NCBI RefSeq assembly: GCF_049739465.1
Contig: NZ_JBMHHY010000011.1
Location: 251,674-315,673 of the forward strand
From: Embleya sp049739465
Lineage (GTDB): Bacteria; Actinomycetota; Actinomycetes; Streptomycetales; Streptomycetaceae
DNA: 64,000 nt
Reading direction: 5' to 3'
Part shown: positions 61,084 through 64,000 of the stretch, piece after piece
How the letters are laid out: each line of letters begins with the position of its first letter
How positions within the stretch are numbered: the stretch's first letter is position 1
Translations under genes and position numbers: made by a program
Notes under the pieces: model-generated
Seen by the model: the letters and a program-made list of their open reading frames with translations, nothing else
Database searches by the model: none
Told to the model about the DNA's origin: nothing

Positions 61084-63045
61084 ATGCGCAATCGATGGTC
61101 CGACGCGGACGCCGGCGACGGTCCCTTGGCGCAGTGCGCCTACGGTTCGCGACTGATCGGCACCGAACCCACACTCGTGCTGCACGGCGGCGGCAACACC
61201 TCCGTCAAGGCCGAGGTCGCCGACGTCACCGGCGCGCCGATCGACGTGCTCTACGTCAAGGGCAGCGGCCACGACCTGGCCTCGATCGGCCCAGAGGGCT
61301 TCGCCCCGCTGCGCCTGGCCCGACTGCGCGAACTGCTCACCGTACCCGCGCTGAGCGACGCGCAGATGGTCAACGAACTGCGCTGCGCACTGCTCGACGC
61401 CGCCGCCCCCGATCCCTCCGTCGAGGCGCTGCTGCACGCGATGTTGCCGCACCGCGCGGTACAACACAGCCACGCCGACGCGATCCTGACGCTGACCAAC
61501 CTGGCCGACGGCGAAGCGGTGATCCGCGACGTGTTCGGCGACGACGTTGCGATCGTGCCCTACGTGATGCCCGGCTTCGACCTCGCCGTGCGCTGCGCCG
61601 AGGTGTGGCGCGAGCAGGCCGACGCCGCGACCACCGGCATCGTGCTGCTCAACCACGGCCTGTTCACCTTCGGCGACGACACCCGCGAGGCCTACGAGCG
61701 ACACCTCGAGCTGATCACCCGCGCCGAACGACACCTGAGCGAGCACGCGAGCGCGGTGCGCGTCGCGGCGCCCGGGCCGGCGCGGCCCACGAGTGCGGAA
61801 CTGGCCTCCCTGCGCCGGGAGATCAGTGATGCGGCGGGCGGACCGATGATCGTCGCCCGGCACGCCGACGAGGCCACGGCCGAGTTCGTCGCGCGCGCCG
61901 ACCTGGCCGAGGTCGCCAACCGCGGCCCGGCCACCCCCGACCACGTGATCCGCACCAAGCGGGTGCCGCTGGTCGGCCGCGACGTCGCCGGCTACGCCGA
62001 CTGCTACCGGGAATACTTCGAACGCCACCACCGGCGCCGCGGCACCGAGTTGAAGCAACTCGACCCCGCGCCGAGGATCGTCCTGGACCCCGACCTCGGC
62101 ATGCTTACGATCGGGCGCAGCGCCAAGGACACGGACATCGCCCGCGACATCTACGCGCACACGATGGACGTGATCGCCGCGGGGGAGCGGCTGGGCGGCT
62201 ACCGGCCCGCGTCCGAGGAGCACATCTTCGACCTCGAATACTGGGACCTGGAACAGGCCAAGCTGCGCCGGTCCGGGCCGCCGCTGCCGTTCGCCGGCGA
62301 GATCGCGCTCGTCACGGGCGCCGCGTCGGGGATCGGAAAAGCCTGCGCACGGGCCCTGTTGGCGGCCGGCGCCAGTGTCGTCGGCTGGGACCTCGACGCG
62401 GGCGTCACCGAGACGTTCGCCGGACCGGGCTACCTCGGGCAGGCCGTGGACGTCACCGACCCCGCCGCCGTGGACACCGCGCTGCGCGCCGCCGTCGAAC
62501 GGTTCGGCGGGCTGGACATGGTCGTGGCGAGCGCGGGCGTCTTCAAGGCCGGCGCGCCGATCGCCGCGCTCGACACCGACGCGTGGCGCAGCTCGATGGC
62601 GGTGAACGTGGACTCGGTGGCCCTGCTCTTCCGGGAGACCCACCCACTGCTCGCGCTCGCGCCGCGCGGTGGCCGCGTGGCGGTGATCGCGTCCCGGAAC
62701 GTGCCGGCCCCCGGGCCGGGCGCCGCGGCCTACTCGGCGTCCAAGGCGGCCGTCACGCAACTGTCCAGGGTGGCCGCGCTGGAATGGGCCGCCGACGGCA
62801 TCAGGGTCAACGTGGTGCACCCGGACGCGGTCTTCGACACGGGCCTGTGGACCGAGGAGATCCTGGCCAAGCGGGCCGCCGACTACGGGATGACGGTCGA
62901 GCAGTACAAGCGACGCAACCTGCTGCGCACCGAGGTGAGCAGCGCCACGGTGGCGCAGGCGGTCATCCGGCTGTGCTCCGACGACTTCGCCGCGACCACG
63001 GGCGCCCAGATCCCCATCGACGGAGGCAGCGAACGCGTCGTGTGA
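61084..63045 (+). CDS. Bifunctional rhamnulose-phosphate-aldolase-like / short-chain dehydrogenase
   Basis: The 653-residue fusion has an N-terminal class II (RhaD/FucA-like) aldolase (about 10-380): LVLHGGGNTSVKAE, HAMLPHRAVQHSHADA with metal-binding His, and GIVLLNHGLFTFGDD. A C-terminal short-chain dehydrogenase (about 400-650) has VTGAASGIGKACARALLAAG for NAD binding and the catalytic Tyr-Lys in AAYSASKAA. Such fusions work in rhamnose or related deoxysugar catabolism, joining aldol cleavage with lactaldehyde oxidation. The ATG at 61084 fits the operator upstream. No other sugar gene is in the window. Confidence 0.9.
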   Translation: MRNRWSDADAGDGPLAQCAYGSRLIGTEPTLVLHGGGNTSVKAEVADVTGAPIDVLYVKGSGHDLASIGPEGFAPLRLARLRELLTVPALSDAQMVNELRCALLDAAAPDPSVEALLHAMLPHRAVQHSHADAILTLTNLADGEAVIRDVFGDDVAIVPYVMPGFDLAVRCAEVWREQADAATTGIVLLNHGLFTFGDDTREAYERHLELITRAERHLSEHASAVRVAAPGPARPTSAELASLRREISDAAGGPMIVARHADEATAEFVARADLAEVANRGPATPDHVIRTKRVPLVGRDVAGYADCYREYFERHHRRRGTELKQLDPAPRIVLDPDLGMLTIGRSAKDTDIARDIYAHTMDVIAAGERLGGYRPASEEHIFDLEYWDLEQAKLRRSGPPLPFAGEIALVTGAASGIGKACARALLAAGASVVGWDLDAGVTETFAGPGYLGQAVDVTDPAAVDTALRAAVERFGGLDMVVASAGVFKAGAPIAALDTDAWRSSMAVNVDSVALLFRETHPLLALAPRGGRVAVIASRNVPAPGPGAAAYSASKAAVTQLSRVAALEWAADGIRVNVVHPDAVFDTGLWTEEILAKRAADYGMTVEQYKRRNLLRTEVSSATVAQAVIRLCSDDFAATTGAQIPIDGGSERVV

Positions 63046-63108
63046 TCGCGGACCACGCCGCCGGGAGCTGGTCGCGGGGCGGGGTGACGACGAGCGGCGG
63101 TGCGCACA

Positions 63109-63900
63109 GGGAACTTCGGCCGTGTGCGCACCTGTTCGCTGTCGGTGCCGCGTGCTGCGCTCGCTCGTCGGCGGCCGGTGCTCGTGTCGGGCCGAGCGCC
63201 GGACGGCCCGGCCCGGTCCGGCGCTTCGGGCGTGCGCGGGCACCCGGCGCCGCAGTGTGTGAGCCTGCGGGCCCTGGGCTGTCGCAGGCAACTCGTATGT
63301 GGGTGCGCTCAACTCCCTGCATGCGTACACCGGTTTGCCCATGGCTGCCGGGTGCCGCCCGGCTTGTCGGCGGCCGGTGCGCGTGTCCGCGCCCGAATGC
63401 CGGGTGGCCTGGGCTGATCCGGCTCATTCGGCGTGCGCGGACACCCTGCGCCCGTAGGCTCCGGGCCGTCATGGCCGGCCCGTGCGTGGGCGTTCAACTC
63501 CGCGCTCGCGTAACCCGGTTCGCCCGATATCGCCCGCGTGCCGCACCTGCTTGCCGGCGGCCGGTGCTCGCGTCGAGCCCGAACGCCGGCCGGTCCGGCC
63601 TGATCCGGCTCGTTCGGCGTGCGAGAACGTCGCGTGCCCGAGGGCCCTGGGCTGCTGCGGTTGGCGGGTGCGTGCGTGGGGTGCGGAACTCCCTGTGTAC
63701 GCACACCTGTTCGGCCAATGCTGGCACCTGCAGCGCCTGCCACCGGTGCTCGTGTTGTGCCCGGACGGCCGGACGGCCTGGTCGGATCCGGACCGTCGGG
63801 CGTTTAAGCAGACCGCGCGGCCCGTGGGCTTCGCATCGCTGCGATCCAGCCCCTTCGTGAGCGGGGGAACTCCCGGCGCGTGCACGCCGGTTCGCCCGCG
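63109..63900. repeat. About four imperfect tandem repeats of 182-199 bp, non-coding
   Basis: Related segments recur with anchors at 63171 (GCGGCCGGTG), 63370 (same), 63557 (same) and 63739 (GCCACCGGTG), spaced 199, 187 and 182 bases. Other shared elements are AACTCC(C/G), followed by a GTACGCACACCTGTTCGCC-like block, and a GATCCGGCTCATTCGGCGTG-like block. Open frames run through both strands but none has a family signature or good start, so I treat it as non-coding. The 63-bp stretch from 63046 just after the aldolase stop holds nothing notable. Confidence 0.75.
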
Positions 63901-64000
63901 TGCCGCCGCGTGCCGCCGCGTGCCGCCGCGTGCCGCCGCGTGCCGCCGCGTGCCGCCGCGTGCCGCCGCGTGCCGCCGCGTGCCGCCGCGTGCCGCCGCG
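63901..64000. repeat. 10-bp minisatellite TGCCGCCGCG, ten perfect copies to the window edge
   Basis: Ten identical 10-bp units run to base 64000 and may continue outside. The perfect identity points to recent expansion or to sequence-assembly stutter. It follows directly on the 190-bp repeats. Confidence 0.95.

Noticed and set aside
63309..63743. Minus-strand repeat protein encoded by the terminal ~190-bp repeats
   Set aside because: The repeated peptide (RTPNEPDQ-type) arises in more than one frame, the unit lengths are not all multiples of three, and no ribosome binding site is seen.
62583..63860. 425-residue plus-strand frame through the aldolase gene and terminal repeats
   Set aside because: Its first part is out of frame with the dehydrogenase domain and the rest is repetitive Arg/Pro/Ala sequence without a plausible start.

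Overview
The window is very GC-rich DNA from a filamentous actinomycete, most likely in the order Streptomycetales (Streptomyces or a close relative such as Embleya or Yinghuangia). The evidence is the family content: an AfsA/ArpA-type butyrolactone locus, a conservon (cvnA-D) with a CYP157-like P450, SigE-type ECF sigma factors, SARP and NB-ARC regulators, and many GTG starts with 4-base ATGA/GTGA overlaps. Rare TTA codons occur in at least four genes, the usual mark of bldA dependence. I cannot name the species.

Layout. 1-5.2 kb is a minus-strand urease operon: urea transporter, ureA, a CbiX-like protein with a long His-rich tail, ureB, ureC, ureF and the first codons of a probable ureG. 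5.6-8.2 kb holds a TetR-type butyrolactone receptor, a divergent AfsA-like synthase and a HAD phosphatase. 8.2-13.1 kb has a polytopic GT-C-like protein, GtrA, and a SigE-type sigma factor with a membrane partner. 13.3-17.2 kb is one very large secreted protein combining a phosphodiester glycosidase and a metallophosphoesterase. 17.7-20.2 kb has an ABBA-fold aromatic prenyltransferase fused to a cupin, divergent from an enoyl-CoA hydratase. 20.3-25.9 kb holds a P450 and the conservon with its ExxR-less P450.

26.7-38.9 kb carries a second sigma/anti-sigma pair, a methyltransferase, a two-component system, a PARG-like macrodomain hydrolase, a frameshifted Atu4866-like gene, an NB-ARC/TPR regulator, three small secreted proteins and two AraC regulators. 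39.0-40.4 kb is a two-gene unit of a 30-residue peptide and an unusual P450. 40.8-43.0 kb has an AlkD-like protein and a Tat-exported protein.

43.5-47.3 kb is a tightly coupled five-gene operon: a 59-residue peptide, an unknown protein, two paralogous toroid-like proteins and a beta-lactamase-fold serine hydrolase. 47.4-64.0 kb contains a secreted HNH nuclease, a second chelatase, a 2OG-Fe(II) oxygenase, a PLP decarboxylase, a DrrAB-type exporter preceded by seven 11-bp repeats, a SARP/NB-ARC regulator, a RelE-type toxin-antitoxin pair, a secreted beta-propeller, a secreted tripeptidyl-aminopeptidase and a rhamnulose-phosphate-aldolase/dehydrogenase fusion. The last 0.95 kb is non-coding tandem repeats ending in a 10-bp minisatellite that reaches the window edge.

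The best candidates for undescribed biology are the prenyltransferase-cupin fusion, the peptide+P450 pair, the peptide/toroid/hydrolase operon, the His-tailed chelatase-like protein inside the urease operon, and the 11-bp repeat array before the exporter.
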